Part shown: positions 37,269 through 46,728 of the stretch, one piece after another
How positions within the stretch are numbered: the stretch's first letter is position 1
How the letters are laid out: the number at the start of each line of letters is the position of its first letter
NCBI GenBank assembly: GCA_025060635.1
Contig: JANXBN010000006.1
Span: 62,001-126,000, forward strand
Length of the DNA stretch: 64,000 nt
Origin: Candidatus Kryptonium sp.
GTDB lineage: Bacteria; Bacteroidota; Ignavibacteria; Kryptoniales; Kryptoniaceae
Reading direction: 5' to 3'
Position numbers and translations under genes: made by a program
Notes under the pieces: model-generated
Told to the model about the DNA's origin: nothing
The model's input: the letters and a program-made list of their open reading frames with translations, nothing else
The model's database searches: none

Positions 37269-39058
37269 TTCTTGGATTTCTTCTTTTTTGCTCCTGTTAA
37301 CTCGCTCATCGTTGGGATATCAAACTTTCTAAAGATTCCACCTTTGAAAGGCCTCTTCTTATCTTGCGCTGGTTTTAGCTCAACTTTAGTGTATTTATTT
37401 ATATACCACTGGTGCAGTATTGATAGCACATTGAACACAAAGTAATACAAGTTAAGTCCAGATGGCAGGCTGTTAAATATCAAGAAGAAAATTATCGTCA
37501 TTATGGTCGCAGTTACTCTTTGTCTCTTGTCTATTGTAGCCGACGACATCCATTGCTGAATTAGCATAGTTATAGCCATTAACAAGGCAAGACCGCTTAT
37601 CTGATTAACTCCAAAGATCGGAATATAAAAGGGTAGTTTTAGAATTGTGTCTGGAATTGAAAGATCTTTTATCCAAAGTATAAATCCAGCCTGTCTTAAT
37701 TCAATCGTGACGCGGAACAATGAGAAGAGAGCATAAAGAATTGGTAATTGTAAAAGCAATGGCCAGCATCCGCTGAAAGGATTGACACCATATTCACGAT
37801 AAACTCTCATCACCTCTTGGTTAAGCTTCTGCGGGTTGTCTTTGTATTTTTCCTGCAACTCTTTCAAGATAGGTGCTATCGCCTGCATCTTTTTGATTGA
37901 TTTCATCTGCGTTATGGTCAGCGGGGTAAGGAGAATTTTTATCACAATTGAGAAGATGATTATCACAACTCCATAATTTGGTATAAACGAGTGCAGGAAT
38001 GTAAAGAACGGGAGAAGAACATATTCAGCTATTGGTCTTATCAACCATCTCAAACCTAAACTAATCATCTCTTCAAGTCCGACGCCGTATGACTTCAAAA
38101 TTTTATAATCAAGCGGACCGAGATAAACTGTGAAATGATTCTTCTGATAACTTTCGCCTCTAAATGGAATTTTTAAAGCAACTAAGTAATCTTCTTTAAC
38201 TCCGTTATCAGGCAATGGGAAGCGTTCACCCTCAAGATATGCGCCGTCTGAATAGTCGTTTGATATTATCGCTACCGCGAAATACTTATTGTGTGTCCCA
38301 ACCCATCTTGTTGTCCCAGAGTAAGAGCGAGAAACTTTTTTGCCAAATTCGCTTGCATCTATCGTCTCATAAACATCTCCAACTTTAGCGTATGCGCTGG
38401 CAAAATATGATTCCTCAACGCTGTTTTCTTCAGTTAGCTTTATCCCGTTCTCCCAAACGACTTGATATTCAAAATTTGCAATTATCTTCTCCATCTTTAT
38501 GAACTCAACCTCCGTATCAAACGAGTATTTCCCGCTCTCAAAGATAAATTTTTTCACAATTTTGCTTGAGTCGTTAACATTGAGCACAAAGTCAATTTCT
38601 ACTCTTTCATTTTTGCCTTTGATTACAAAGTTTTCCCAGTTTCTGGCTTTTGTATCAAAGTAAAGTTTTTTGGTGTTAATTATTTTACCATCTGTTGTCA
38701 TGAAAAGAAGCGAGAAATCGCCACCCTTTTTCATTTCCACCAATTGGACAGGATATCCATCCCATGTCTTGAATTTTTTCAATTCAAACTTTTCAACTAC
38801 GGCACCCTTTGATGAAATAACGCAAGTGTATAAGTCAGTTTCAACAAGTATTTTTTTCTCTTCCCCTTTTGAAAGATGAGAAAAATAAACTCCGAATGTA
38901 TCGCTTTTCGCTTGATCTATTTTTTCTAATTCCTCTTTTGCTTTAAGCGTGTCTTTGACATTTTGCATTTGTTGGGGCACTCTTGGAGCATTATACCACA
39001 TCCAAATCAGTAAAACAAGCGTAATTAAAATTATTCCAAGAAGGGCATTTCTATCCAT
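37265..39058 (-). CDS. yidC: Membrane protein insertase YidC
   Basis: 597 residues. N-terminal membrane span (1-22), a large periplasmic domain, then five C-terminal spans with the conserved motifs (FSIVIKILLTPLTITQMKSIKKMQAIAP, YREYGVNPFSGCWPLLLQLPILYALF). It inserts membrane proteins with or without Sec. Together with rpmH, rnpA and yidD it makes the highly conserved bacterial block. The C terminus ends in a basic KKKKSKK tail. Confidence 0.96.
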   Translation of the reverse strand: MDRNALLGIILITLVLLIWMWYNAPRVPQQMQNVKDTLKAKEELEKIDQAKSDTFGVYFSHLSKGEEKKILVETDLYTCVISSKGAVVEKFELKKFKTWDGYPVQLVEMKKGGDFSLLFMTTDGKIINTKKLYFDTKARNWENFVIKGKNERVEIDFVLNVNDSSKIVKKFIFESGKYSFDTEVEFIKMEKIIANFEYQVVWENGIKLTEENSVEESYFASAYAKVGDVYETIDASEFGKKVSRSYSGTTRWVGTHNKYFAVAIISNDYSDGAYLEGERFPLPDNGVKEDYLVALKIPFRGESYQKNHFTVYLGPLDYKILKSYGVGLEEMISLGLRWLIRPIAEYVLLPFFTFLHSFIPNYGVVIIIFSIVIKILLTPLTITQMKSIKKMQAIAPILKELQEKYKDNPQKLNQEVMRVYREYGVNPFSGCWPLLLQLPILYALFSLFRVTIELRQAGFILWIKDLSIPDTILKLPFYIPIFGVNQISGLALLMAITMLIQQWMSSATIDKRQRVTATIMTIIFFLIFNSLPSGLNLYYFVFNVLSILHQWYINKYTKVELKPAQDKKRPFKGGIFRKFDIPTMSELTGAKKKKSKK

Positions 39059-39081
39059 TTTGAGATATCCTTTGTTTTATT

Positions 39082-39306
39082 TTAAGGAACTTCGTCAATT
39101 CCACCTGGATTAAATGGGTTGCACCTTATTATTCTTTTCGTTGAAAGCCAAAGACCTTTGAAAAATCCATATTTTGAAAACGCTTGTATTGAATATTCGG
39201 AACATGATGGATAAAACCTACAACTTGGCGGAAAGATCGGAGAAATAAAAAATTTGTAAATTTTGACAAGCAGTATTGCAAATTGCGTCAAAATATCACG
39301 CTTCAT
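39082..39306 (-). CDS. yidD: Membrane protein insertion efficiency factor YidD
   Basis: 74 residues with the family pattern [22 protein letters not shown] and a C-terminal [14 protein letters not shown]. It helps YidC. The ATG is inside the end of rnpA (11-base overlap), the normal arrangement in this block. Confidence 0.95.
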   Translation of the reverse strand: MKRDILTQFAILLVKIYKFFISPIFPPSCRFYPSCSEYSIQAFSKYGFFKGLWLSTKRIIRCNPFNPGGIDEVP

Positions 39307-39697
39307 TTATCATCTGCAAAATTTTTTCCATTGAGTGTGCAAAATCCCTTTCAACATCTGAGTATTTCAACTTTTTAAGCAATTCTTTCTCTCCGATAAA
39401 TAACAAAACCAAGTCAATGGATTTGTTCTTCAAAGAGAGAAGGTCTATCAGCTTATGTTTATTTAGCCGATAGACCTCTCTTAATAATCTTTTCGCTCTG
39501 TTTTTTAGAACGATCGGTTTTACTCTTTTTGATACCGCAAATGCTACTCTTGTTGTTATGTCTCTTGCTGGCAGGAGACGAAAGTAAATTTTAATTAAAT
39601 TTCCAGCTATTGAGTTTGAATTTTTAAGTATCTCCGTTATCTCTTTGGGCTTCTTGATGATTTCTCTTTTCGGTAGCGTATATCTTTTAGCGTTCAT
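39296..39697 (-). CDS. rnpA: Ribonuclease P protein component
   Basis: 133 residues from ATG 39697 (a GTG lies one codon earlier). Protein part of RNase P that matures tRNA 5' ends. The RNR-box region [23 protein letters not shown] is intact. The start lies inside the rpmH coding end, an 11-base overlap. Confidence 0.95.
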   Translation of the reverse strand: MNAKRYTLPKREIIKKPKEITEILKNSNSIAGNLIKIYFRLLPARDITTRVAFAVSKRVKPIVLKNRAKRLLREVYRLNKHKLIDLLSLKNKSIDLVLLFIGEKELLKKLKYSDVERDFAHSMEKILQMINEA

Positions 39698-39833
39698 CAC
39701 TTACAGTCAATTTCCATCTTCCTTTTGCTCTCCTTCTTGCGAGAATTTTTCTACCACTTTTTGTCTTCATCCTTGCTCTGAAGCCGTGCGTTCTGCGTCT
39801 TTTCGTGTTATGAGGTTGATATGTCCTTTTCAC
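39687..39833 (-). CDS. rpmH: Ribosomal protein L34
   Basis: A 48-codon gene: starts with GTG (39833) and encodes [18 protein letters not shown]...[16 protein letters not shown], the complete L34 sequence. GAGG lies upstream at a usual distance. An ATG seven bases earlier is out of frame. The stop overlaps rnpA. dnaA is not beside it, and no cluster of DnaA boxes is visible in the 123-base gap upstream. Confidence 0.96.
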   Translation of the reverse strand: MKRTYQPHNTKRRRTHGFRARMKTKSGRKILARRRAKGRWKLTVSDER

Positions 39834-39956
39834 CTTTCATCCTCATTTGTTTTGGAGATTTCAACTTTCCCGAAAATAAAGCAGGTTAAAAAACATTAGA
39901 TTTCCACCATCAAATCTGAACAAAAATACGAAAAATAAGCGAAAGAACAAAAACTT

Positions 39957-40481
39957 TCACTTTAAAACGGCAGATATTTTTTCAAAAATCAAACTTGGGA
40001 TTTCATCCCTGTTTTCAAATGTGAGTTTTATCAGCTCAACATCGTCTCTGGATTTTATCGTGTTTATAACTTGGTCTCCTTTCTCTTTTATAGTTCCAAC
40101 TACAATTTTTTCTGAATCAAGCGCTTCAAAAACTTTTTGAACGAAAAGTTTGGAGAAACATTCCATTTTCCCGATCTCGTCAATCACAACTATATCTGAA
40201 TTCAAATCAATTGAAGGCACAGCGATGTTGTCAATATCTTTCAAGTTGACGCCGTATTTGCCAACTCTTGGTGTGTTTTTCAAATTGATATCAGCTAATG
40301 TCCCTGATTTCCCATCAAGAGTGATGATCTTGAATCCGATTCTTTTTCCTGTTTTATCTCTAATTTCTTCAGTTATGAAGCCAGATAGTTTAAATTTTCC
40401 CTTTGCGAGGTTAACGAAATTTTTTATAGCTGTTGTCTTTCCTGTTCCTGGTGGAGATGTGATTAGAAAATTTTTCTTCAC
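39957..40481 (-). CDS. Nucleoside-triphosphatase, THEP1 family
   Basis: 174 residues. P-loop ITSPPGTGKTTAIKNF at the N terminus, GFITEEIRDKTGKRIGF, and Walker B DIVVIDEIGKMECFS fit the THEP1/NTPase_1 family, found mainly in thermophiles and archaea, which hydrolyses NTPs; the cellular role is unsettled. Its ATG directly abuts the recR stop, so the two should be coexpressed. Confidence 0.9.
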   Translation of the reverse strand: MKKNFLITSPPGTGKTTAIKNFVNLAKGKFKLSGFITEEIRDKTGKRIGFKIITLDGKSGTLADINLKNTPRVGKYGVNLKDIDNIAVPSIDLNSDIVVIDEIGKMECFSKLFVQKVFEALDSEKIVVGTIKEKGDQVINTIKSRDDVELIKLTFENRDEIPSLIFEKISAVLK

Positions 40482-41081
40482 TTACATTGATGTTCTATTT
40501 TCAATTGCTCTAACGATTGTCGCTGTGTCTGCGTATTCAAGGGCTGTGCCGATAGGCAAACCTCTTGCGATGCGAGTAACCTTTACACCAAATGATTTGA
40601 TAAGGTTTGCGATATAAATTGATGTGGTTTCTCCTTCAACGCTTGGATTTAGAGCAATTATAACCTCATTAATTCCCCCTGATGAAACTCTTTGTATAAG
40701 TTCCTTTATTTTCAAATCGTCTGGACCAATTCCTTCAAGCGGGTTCAGGACGCCACCAAGGACATGATATAGCCCGTTATATTCATTGGTTTTTTCTATG
40801 GCTAAGACATCCATTGGTTCCTCAACAACACATATTGTTGTTTTATCGCGCTTTGGGCTTGAGCAAATGGGGCAAGGATCAGTTTCAGTTATATTGTAGC
40901 AGATGGAGCAATATCTTATTTTTTCTTTGACATCAATAATTGCTTTGACGAGTTTTTCAACTTCTTCCTTAGGTTGCTTTAAAATATAAAGCGCAAGTCG
41001 CTGTGCCGTTTTTCTTCCGATGCCTGGGAACTTTGTCAATTCCTCTATCAAAATTTCAAGGCTTTCGGATGTGTAAAGCAT
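40482..41081 (-). CDS. recR: Recombination protein RecR
   Basis: 199 residues. HhH region ([20 protein letters not shown]), Cys4 zinc finger ([16 protein letters not shown]) and a Toprim domain ([14 protein letters not shown]). With RecO it loads RecA on gaps. It follows the YbaB gene by 19 bases, the common ybaB-recR order, but dnaX is not upstream here. Confidence 0.96.
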   Translation of the reverse strand: MLYTSESLEILIEELTKFPGIGRKTAQRLALYILKQPKEEVEKLVKAIIDVKEKIRYCSICYNITETDPCPICSSPKRDKTTICVVEEPMDVLAIEKTNEYNGLYHVLGGVLNPLEGIGPDDLKIKELIQRVSSGGINEVIIALNPSVEGETTSIYIANLIKSFGVKVTRIARGLPIGTALEYADTATIVRAIENRTSM

Positions 41082-41100
41082 CTTTCGTCAAAAATTTGTT

Positions 41101-41445
41101 TCACGCCTTGAAGCCAGGAAAATTAAATAAAAATCCAGGCAATCCAGGAATCAATCCGGAAGTTGCTTTTGCGATTTCCTCGCTTATCATTTTGTCTGCG
41201 CTTTGAAGTGCTTTGTTTACAGCAGCGACAAGCAAATCCTCAAGCATTTCTATATCATCTGGATTAACAACCTCTTTATCAATTTCAATCTTCACAACTT
41301 CCTTTTTTCCATTTACTGTTACCTTTACCATTCCACCGCCGACTTCTTCGGTGACGGTCTTGTTTTCAAGCTCCGCTTGAACTTTCTCAAGCTCTTCTTG
41401 GACTTTTTCAATTTGTTTGAAGATCGCTTTTAGATCTGGCTTCAT
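41101..41445 (-). CDS. YbaB/EbfC family nucleoid-associated protein
   Basis: 114 residues. The N-terminal coiled-coil (KVQEELEKVQAELENKTVTEEVGGGMVKVTVNGK) and the NPDDIEMLEDLLVAAVNKAL part match YbaB/EbfC, a small DNA-binding protein. First gene of the ybaB-recR-THEP1 run; the divergent gap on its 5' side is 135 bases. Confidence 0.93.
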   Translation of the reverse strand: MKPDLKAIFKQIEKVQEELEKVQAELENKTVTEEVGGGMVKVTVNGKKEVVKIEIDKEVVNPDDIEMLEDLLVAAVNKALQSADKMISEEIAKATSGLIPGLPGFLFNFPGFKA

Positions 41446-41580
41446 TTGACTTGATACTTTAATTTTTAAAATAAATTAAACAAGATTTTGCTCTAAAACA
41501 AAAAAGCCGAAGCCCAAATTTGCAAGTTAAAATCCCATTAATTAGATTGACAATAAGCAAAAAATCAGTAGGAAAAATTC

Positions 41581-42627
41581 ATGCGAGCTGAACAAAGAAA
41601 ATATATCACAGAAGAAGACAATAGGGCGATAGATATAGTTGCAAATTATTGGCTCAATTCAGAGCCAGTGTTTTTTGAAAAAATTAGAGGAAGCGTTGTT
41701 TTAATTCTGTTTTTCAACTACGCAAGCGGTGAATGGAAGGAACTTCACAGATATGTTGAAGAATGGTGGAAAAGATATGGAGATAAAGGGCTTTTCATCT
41801 TGGGAGTTCATATACCGAAGTTTCCATTTGAAAGCAAAGTTGAAAATGTTGAAAAGGAGATGAAACGACTTGGGATAGATTTCCCAATTGCAATTGATAA
41901 TGATTGGATAAATTTGAAAAGATATTCGTCGCTTCGTGGACTTTACCCGGATGTCCCATTGATATTTCTTGTTAATCGTGATGGTTTGATCTCTTATTCG
42001 CACTTTGGGATTAAAAATTTATGGGAAGTTGAGTTTTTCATTCAATCGCTTTTGATAAAAGCTGGATACTATGGCGATTTCCCCTTGCCAATAGGCTCTC
42101 GTTATGATATTGACGAAACAGCTTTCTATCGTGTTATTCCTGAAATTTACACTTGTTACACTGGTGGAGCGCTCGGTAATATAGAAGGTTTCGCCCCTGA
42201 ATCAGTTGTGAAATACGAAGATCCAAAGATATATGTGAATGGTAAATTTTACCTTGACGGTAATTGGTATAACGGAAGATACTACCTAAAATATAATCCA
42301 GTTTCAGGCGAAATTGGCTCAGTCATATTACCTTATGCTGGAACAAAAGTTGGCGCTGTTATGGAATCTATCAATGGCGAGAGTTTGAATGTCCTTGTTA
42401 TGCAAGATGATGAATTTTTAAACGAGGGGAATTGCGGTGAAGATGTCTTTTTTGAAAATGGACAAAGCTATGTTAGAGTTTGTGAGCCAAGATATTACGA
42501 GATAGTTAGAAATTCCGATTTTAAAGAAAGCATATTAAAATTGCTCGTTGATTCGGAAAATTTTGCAATATATAAGTTTTCAATCTTCGCTTGTAAAACA
42601 AGGTGGGAATTAATAAAAGAAAGTTGA
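41581..42627 (+). CDS. DipZ-like thioredoxin-fold protein without catalytic CxxC
   Basis: 348 residues. The thioredoxin-like half aligns without gaps to the DipZ/TlpA-type redoxin pattern: VVLILFFNYASGEWKELHRYVEEWW and KGLFILGVHIPKFPFE correspond to VVLxDFWTYSCINCIRTLPY and KGLVVIGVHTPEFAFE. The CINC pair is here S49-G50-E51-W52, so the redox centre is missing. The second half (TCYTGGALGNIEGFAPE) resembles the DipZ carbohydrate-binding-like C-terminal domain. No signal peptide is evident. A structural or scaffold role is possible; I cannot name a function. The next gene begins 10 bases later. Confidence 0.7.
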   Translation: MRAEQRKYITEEDNRAIDIVANYWLNSEPVFFEKIRGSVVLILFFNYASGEWKELHRYVEEWWKRYGDKGLFILGVHIPKFPFESKVENVEKEMKRLGIDFPIAIDNDWINLKRYSSLRGLYPDVPLIFLVNRDGLISYSHFGIKNLWEVEFFIQSLLIKAGYYGDFPLPIGSRYDIDETAFYRVIPEIYTCYTGGALGNIEGFAPESVVKYEDPKIYVNGKFYLDGNWYNGRYYLKYNPVSGEIGSVILPYAGTKVGAVMESINGESLNVLVMQDDEFLNEGNCGEDVFFENGQSYVRVCEPRYYEIVRNSDFKESILKLLVDSENFAIYKFSIFACKTRWELIKES

Positions 42628-42637
42628 GCCTCGGCTG

Positions 42638-43138
42638 ATGGCGAAAAAGATAAAAAAATCAGATGTAGAGCAGTTTTTGATTGATTTTTCCAGAAAGAAT
42701 CAATTTAAACCGATGGTTGTTGAATCCGCAAGTGGAAGAAAAAGGGAAAGAATTCTTGAGGGCGCATATTTCCTTGGGTTTCATTGTAAGACGGAAGTTG
42801 GTAGCAAAGACAAAGTTTACCTGTTCAAGGCAACAACAAATTATCAATTCATCGGTGAAATTGTTTTTGAAATTGACGGATTGGAAGAGATTAGTTTTAA
42901 TAAAGGAACGGAGATAGAAGAGGTTAGTTTGAAGTCAGATAAATCAAAAAAGTATATCGTCAAGGTTTTCGGTCGTCCGAACGACGAAATGCGTAGGGAG
43001 ACGATAGCAAAGGTTGCATATTTTATCTGGGAAAGGAAAGGTGGAATAGGAACACAGGATCTTGAGAACTGGGCAGAAGCCGAAAGAATAGTTCAAGATT
43101 GGTCAAGAATTTTCAGCGATGGTTTTATAAAAGTTTAA
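42638..43138 (+). CDS. DUF2934-containing protein of unknown function
   Basis: 166 residues. The C-terminal ~40 residues (TIAKVAYFIWERKGGIGTQDLENWAEAERIVQDW) match the short DUF2934 domain. The first 120 residues are lysine-rich and mixed alpha/beta with no known domain. It probably is cotranscribed with the preceding DipZ-like gene. Its stop abuts the converging ROK kinase stop with no bases between. Confidence 0.75.
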   Translation: MAKKIKKSDVEQFLIDFSRKNQFKPMVVESASGRKRERILEGAYFLGFHCKTEVGSKDKVYLFKATTNYQFIGEIVFEIDGLEEISFNKGTEIEEVSLKSDKSKKYIVKVFGRPNDEMRRETIAKVAYFIWERKGGIGTQDLENWAEAERIVQDWSRIFSDGFIKV

Positions 43139-44095
43139 TTACACGAGCTCTTCAAAAGCCAAAGCTCCTGCGCCAAGTACTCCAGCTTTGTTTCCAAGTT
43201 GTGCTGGAATTACAATCGCTTTTTCTGCGATTGGTTTCAATGCTCTTGACTTAACAGTTTCGTTCATTGCGTCAAATAAAATTTTTCCAGCTTTAGCAAC
43301 CCCACCGCCGACGATCGCAACATTTATATCAAAGAGGTTCATCACAGAAGCAAGCATAACCCCGACATAAAAACCAGCTTTTTTCCATACATTTATCGCA
43401 AATTCATCCCCTTGTTCAGCAGCAATAGAAATTATATGTGGCTCAATTTTTGAAAGGTCTCCGTTTACAATTTCTATTATTTTTGAATTTGGATTTCTTT
43501 CAAGTTCCTTTGCAACCCACGATGATAGATATTTCTGTCCGACATAAGCTTCAACACAGCCATAGTTTCCGCAATTACATTTTGGACCTTCAAAGTTGAT
43601 TGATACATGTCCGATTTCTCCAGCTCCACCAGTTGGACCGCGATAAATTTTCCTACCAATTATAATTCCACCACCTATTCCAGTTCCGAGCGTGACCATT
43701 ATAAAATTTGGATGTTCCTTTCCAGCGCCGAACTTTGCTTCGCCTATCGCAGCGACATTTGCGTCATTGTCAACGATCGCCCTTAAAGAAGTTCTCTTCT
43801 CAACTTCTTTCGCAAGATAGACGACCGTCCAACCTGGGAAATTTGGTGGATATTTAACTCCGCCCTGTGGATCAACTTGACCTGGTGCTCCGATCCCAAC
43901 ACCTATGATTTGATCATCGTCGTAGTTTTCAGAAAGTTTCAAAACGATTTTTGAAATTTGTTCAATTACATGAGAAGGTCCTTTTTCTGCTTCCGTTGGG
44001 ATTGAATCTTCAATGATGATGTTTCCGGTCTCATCAACTATTCCAGCTTTGATAAATGTTCCGCCGAGGTCAACACCAATTACAAGTTTTTTCAT
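43139..44095 (-). CDS. ROK-family sugar kinase (glucokinase-like)
   Basis: 318 residues. ATP-binding VIGVDLGGTFIKAGIVD, NDANVAAIGEA with the catalytic Asp, GTGIGGGIIIGRKIYRGPTGGAGEIGH, and a CNCGNYGCVEAY zinc site define the ROK family. Probably phosphorylates glucose or N-acetyl-sugar. It overlaps rarA by 4 bases. Confidence 0.9.
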   Translation of the reverse strand: MKKLVIGVDLGGTFIKAGIVDETGNIIIEDSIPTEAEKGPSHVIEQISKIVLKLSENYDDDQIIGVGIGAPGQVDPQGGVKYPPNFPGWTVVYLAKEVEKRTSLRAIVDNDANVAAIGEAKFGAGKEHPNFIMVTLGTGIGGGIIIGRKIYRGPTGGAGEIGHVSINFEGPKCNCGNYGCVEAYVGQKYLSSWVAKELERNPNSKIIEIVNGDLSKIEPHIISIAAEQGDEFAINVWKKAGFYVGVMLASVMNLFDINVAIVGGGVAKAGKILFDAMNETVKSRALKPIAEKAIVIPAQLGNKAGVLGAGALAFEELV

Positions 44096-45405
44096 TTTTT
44101 AATTTTTTTATTTTCTTTTCGTTTGCGCCATAAACTTTCAAGTCGTTCTTTTAAAATTTTTTCTCTGCCGAGTTCTGTTGGTTCGTAATAGATTTTATCT
44201 TTTAGTTCATCAGGCAAAAATTGCTGTTCAATGAAATGCTCAGGGAAATCGTGGCTGTATTTATAATCTTTTCCGTAGCCAAGCTCTTCCATTAGCTTGG
44301 TTGGCGCATTTCGTAAGTGGAGAGGGACGGGAAGGTCGGGATATTTTTGTGCATCTTCAATTGCTTTTTCAATCGCAAGATAAGCAGAATTACTTTTGGG
44401 GCAACTTGCAAGATAGGTTGCAACTTGCGCAAGAATTATTCTTGCCTCTGGCATTCCAACATAGTCAACAGCAGTGAAACAACTTGTTGCAAGGGTCAAA
44501 GCATAAGGTTCTGCGTTTCCGATGTCCTCGCTTGCTAAAATTATCATTCTTCTTGCGATAAATTTCGGGTCCTCGCCAGCAATCAACATCCTCGCAAGCC
44601 AATAAACCGCTGCGTCAGGATCACTACCACGAACACTTTTAATGAAAGCAGAAATTAAATTGTAATGCTCTTCGCCCGCTTTGTCGTATTTGAAATGTCT
44701 GCGCTGAAATGCCTCAGAAATAATTTCTTTTGTCAAAAAAATTTCATCTTGCGATTTTGGCTTTGCAAGTTTTAATGCGATCTCAAGTGCGTTCAACATC
44801 ACACGAGCATCTCCTCCAGAATAAAGAAACAAAAGATCCTTGTCCTCAATTTTGATTTTAAATTTTGATAGGACCTCATCTTTCATTAATGCTCGTTCAA
44901 GGATTGCGTTGAGCTCATTTACACCGAGTGGTTCAAGGACGAAAACTTGACATCTTGATAGAAGAGGCGATATTATTTCAAAAGATGGATTTTCGGTTGT
45001 CGCTCCGATGAGTATTATTACACCTTCCTCAACGCTGTTTAATAGAACGCTTTGTTGTGCCTTGTTGAACCTATGGATCTCGTCAATAAAAAGAATTGTC
45101 CTCTTTCCGTAATATTTCAGATTTTTTTCAGCTTTGTCAATTATTTCTTTTAATTCTTTTGTTCCTGATAAAACGGCGTTTATCTGAAAAAATTCAGCAT
45201 TAACTTTTTCAGCGATGATTCTCGCAAGAGTTGTTTTGCCAGAGCCCGGAGGACCCCAAAGGATCATAGATTGAATCTCACCAGTTTCAATCATAACTCG
45301 TAAAGGTTTCCCCTCGCCGATGATATGTCTTTGGCCGACGAATTCTTCAATCCTCGTTGGTCTTATTCTGTCCGCAAGTGGTGGGAGGATTTTTTCATCA
45401 TTCAT
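44092..45405 (-). CDS. rarA: Replication-associated recombination ATPase RarA (MgsA)
   Basis: 437 residues. Clamp-loader-like AAA+ protein with Walker A LWGPPGSGKTTLARII, Walker B TILFIDEIHRFNKAQQ, and C-terminal RarA domain (AVYWLARMLIAGEDPKFIARRMIILASEDIG). It acts at stalled forks. The next gene in the run is the ROK kinase; the FtsB-like gene lies 16 bases upstream. Confidence 0.95.
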   Translation of the reverse strand: MNDEKILPPLADRIRPTRIEEFVGQRHIIGEGKPLRVMIETGEIQSMILWGPPGSGKTTLARIIAEKVNAEFFQINAVLSGTKELKEIIDKAEKNLKYYGKRTILFIDEIHRFNKAQQSVLLNSVEEGVIILIGATTENPSFEIISPLLSRCQVFVLEPLGVNELNAILERALMKDEVLSKFKIKIEDKDLLFLYSGGDARVMLNALEIALKLAKPKSQDEIFLTKEIISEAFQRRHFKYDKAGEEHYNLISAFIKSVRGSDPDAAVYWLARMLIAGEDPKFIARRMIILASEDIGNAEPYALTLATSCFTAVDYVGMPEARIILAQVATYLASCPKSNSAYLAIEKAIEDAQKYPDLPVPLHLRNAPTKLMEELGYGKDYKYSHDFPEHFIEQQFLPDELKDKIYYEPTELGREKILKERLESLWRKRKENKKIKK

Positions 45406-45421
45406 TTTTTATGTGTTTGGG

Positions 45422-45709
45422 TTATTTTTCTTTTATTATGAAAACTTCCTCGCCTTCTTTTGCCATGCCGTATTTTTCACGAGCGATTCTTTCAATTTCC
45501 TTCGGATCTGTCTCAAGTTTGTGAATTTTTTCCCTCAATGATGCGTTTTCGTTTTCAATTTTCTCAATTTCTTTTTTGAGTTTTTTCAGCTCAATTTCAA
45601 GTTTCACACGCTTTATAAGTCCCTTTTCAGCGAAGACGAGATAAAATAAAAGTGCAATTACGATGCTAATGAAAATTAAATTCACAGGGTTTGATAAAAA
45701 TTTTCTCAT
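45422..45709 (-). CDS. FtsB/DivIC-like septum formation protein
   Basis: 95 residues: one membrane span (about 10-27), a long coiled coil (KRVKLEIELKKLKKEIEKIENENASLREKIHKLE), and a C-terminal DPKEIERIAREKYGMAKEGEEVF motif diagnostic of the FtsB/DivIC family of divisome proteins. It is 16 bases upstream of rarA. Confidence 0.88.
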   Translation of the reverse strand: MRKFLSNPVNLIFISIVIALLFYLVFAEKGLIKRVKLEIELKKLKKEIEKIENENASLREKIHKLETDPKEIERIAREKYGMAKEGEEVFIIKEK

Positions 45710-45830
45710 TTGAGATTGCTTTAAATTTAACTGCTAAAATATAAAAAAGAGCGCAAGAAGTAGCAAATTTGTTTGTGTGAAGATTTTGAAATTTTACGAG
45801 ATGATTGGAAGGTGCAAGTTTTACAAACGA

Positions 45831-46634
45831 TTAATTTTGGGTGTTTTTGATATAGTGATGAATGCCGAAGTAAGTTTTTGCGGAGGAATTGATTTTAAGG
45901 TAAGTTTTTTCGCCGACCAATTTTTTAAATTTTCTCGTTGTGGTGTTTTCCGAAAGCGGTGGGTGAAGTTCAAAAATTCTATTTAAAAATTCAATAGTTT
46001 CAGGTTCTTTATTTTCAAGATATGCCATAGTAAATGGCATAATGATGTTGAAAAACATTTCTCTTTTTCTGTCAATGCCGATGCCTTTTATGTCCATTAT
46101 CCTGATTACACATTCCTTCGCTTCTTTAGGGTTTTTCAGATTTTTCATTTCTTTTTTGATTTTTTCAACGAAAAACTTAACTAAACCTGTTGATGTCATC
46201 TCCGAGAGGAATTGGGAAATTTTTATTATTCTTTTATTTGGAAAATTTGCGGGGCGTATTTTTTTAAATTCCCAGACGGATTTATCCATTCTCAGGGAGA
46301 AATCAAAATCCTCGGGCAGTCCTTTTTTCACATCGCTGAATCCAGCTCTATAAAGCAAAGCGGTTTTTATTTTTTCTTCTTCTTTTAGATCTTTTATCAC
46401 TCTGAAAGGGAGAAGCAGTGCGAGTTCTAAAAATTGAATTTTATTTTTCGGATAGCCGAGCGAAAGCATGATCTCGCGATAAAGAGCTTCATCTGGTTCG
46501 GCAATTTTCAGAAGATTTCGCATGCGTTGAATTTTAACATAAAGCCATTGTTCACCGAGATGATTTAGATCCATTTTTTCATTGCCATGGTTGTCAAGAT
46601 TAGCAAGACGATGAGCGAAGTTCCAATCGGTCAT
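45831..46634 (-). CDS. DUF2851 family protein, N-terminally short
   Basis: 267 residues. The motifs EALYREIMLSLGYPKNKIQFLELA, WEFKKIRPANFPNKRI, GIGIDRKREMFFNIIMPFTMAYLE and GIHHYIKN match the C-terminal two thirds of DUF2851, which is normally around 420 residues. The N-terminal part is missing; the frame stays open for about 25 more codons upstream of the ATG (to about 46709) but these do not look like the family. It sits in a gene-poor zone with another remnant. It may be a decayed gene or a shortened functional form. Confidence 0.65.
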   Translation of the reverse strand: MTDWNFAHRLANLDNHGNEKMDLNHLGEQWLYVKIQRMRNLLKIAEPDEALYREIMLSLGYPKNKIQFLELALLLPFRVIKDLKEEEKIKTALLYRAGFSDVKKGLPEDFDFSLRMDKSVWEFKKIRPANFPNKRIIKISQFLSEMTSTGLVKFFVEKIKKEMKNLKNPKEAKECVIRIMDIKGIGIDRKREMFFNIIMPFTMAYLENKEPETIEFLNRIFELHPPLSENTTTRKFKKLVGEKTYLKINSSAKTYFGIHHYIKNTQN

Positions 46635-46728
46635 GAGGTTATGACTTAAAATATCAAGTTGATTTTTAAATACTTTAAAAAGAGGACAAAAATCCCGAAT
46701 TTTTTAGGTTTCTTCTATTTCTTATTTT

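Noticed and set aside
39834-39956. Possible oriC beside rpmH
   Set aside because: No TTATCCACA-type DnaA boxes or AT-rich repeats were found, and dnaA is absent.
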